DNA from: Achatina immaculata
Lineage: Eukaryota > Mollusca > Gastropoda > Stylommatophora > Achatinidae
Length of the DNA stretch: 64,000 bases
Assembly: GCA_009760885.1 (NCBI GenBank)
Contig: CM019716.1
Coordinates: forward strand, 9,432,438 to 9,496,437
Direction: 5' to 3'
The notes beneath the pieces were generated by a model, which was not told where the DNA came from, made no database searches, and saw only the letters and a list, made by a program, of their open reading frames with translations. Below, piece after piece: positions 63,860 through 64,000 of this stretch. The first letter of the stretch is position 1. Every line of letters starts with the position of its first letter. The position numbers and the translations under genes were made by a program.

Positions 63860-64000
63860 TGATATGTGTGAATGTAGCTGACAGGTGTGAATGTAGCTGA
63901 CATGTGTGAATGTAGCTGACATGTGGGAATGTAGCTGACATATGGGAATGTAGTTGCCATGGGGGAATGTAGCTGACAGGTGTGAATGTAGCTGACATGT
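63860..64000. repeat. 19-bp minisatellite continuing past the window
   Basis: Unit gtgtgaatgtagctgacat, about 7 copies to the window edge. Same unit length as the preceding array but a different sequence. Confidence 0.94.

Noticed and set aside
63204..63998. 264-codon Cys-rich minus-strand open frame
   Set aside because: Translation of two 19-bp arrays; Cys richness comes from the unit and not from a disulfide-rich peptide family.

Overview
This is eukaryotic DNA, almost certainly from an invertebrate animal and probably a mollusc. That is inferred from spliced exons with GT-AG borders, several LINE clades, a GIY-YIG Penelope-like remnant and an RNase H tail of a kind common in molluscs, all set in an extreme load of minisatellites. 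There are no bacterial operons, no CRISPR array and no rRNA or true tRNA gene. By my own tally roughly half of the window is tandem repeat: about fifty arrays with units of 4 to 101 bp. Most long open frames are translations of these arrays and are not genes.

Host gene (+ strand, right half). Six exons form one phase-consistent chain: 34150-34303, 37406-37542, 43834-43975 (with a second identical copy at 45822-45963), 56486-56645, 61688-61852 and 62425-62547. The chain ends at a TGA codon and is followed by a 3' UTR with three AATAAA motifs. It encodes at least about 290 residues of a helix-rich protein with a Lys-rich tail, which I do not recognise. Two further candidate exons lie upstream (26651-26707 and 33912-34024). 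The introns consist mainly of minisatellites and transposon insertions.

Mobile elements. (1) A near full-length APE-type LINE at 21046-24238 (minus) carries two frameshifts and two Trp-to-TGA changes, and an internally deleted relative of it lies at 52540-53165 (plus). (2) Two copies of a LINE with a restriction-like endonuclease occur: a decayed one at 10123-11535 (minus) and an intact C-terminal fragment at 58751-59780 (plus). Both share a tRNA-like 3' tail. (3) A 5'-truncated LINE at 27204-28013 has a clear 10-bp target duplication. (4) A short LINE tail lies at 40146-40466. (5) A GIY-YIG Penelope-like remnant lies at 7330-8230, with probable relatives of its 3' tail elsewhere. (6) RNase H remnants at 2495-6555 sit inside a triplicated segment. 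(7) A mariner/GVQW3-like N-terminal fragment lies at 24402. (8) Three unclassified insertions of 1.2-1.5 kb interrupt arrays at 32120, 54264 and 56730.

The most unusual signal is the link between minisatellites and splice sites. The 36-bp array at 31866-32115 repeats a pyrimidine tract followed by CAG|GTAAGC, which is the layout of a recursive (zero-length-exon) splice site. The arrays after the 43834 exon and after the 56486 exon appear to be amplified from those exons' own 3' ends and splice donors. Everything was read by eye; exon borders and element ends should be taken as good to a few bases unless stated.
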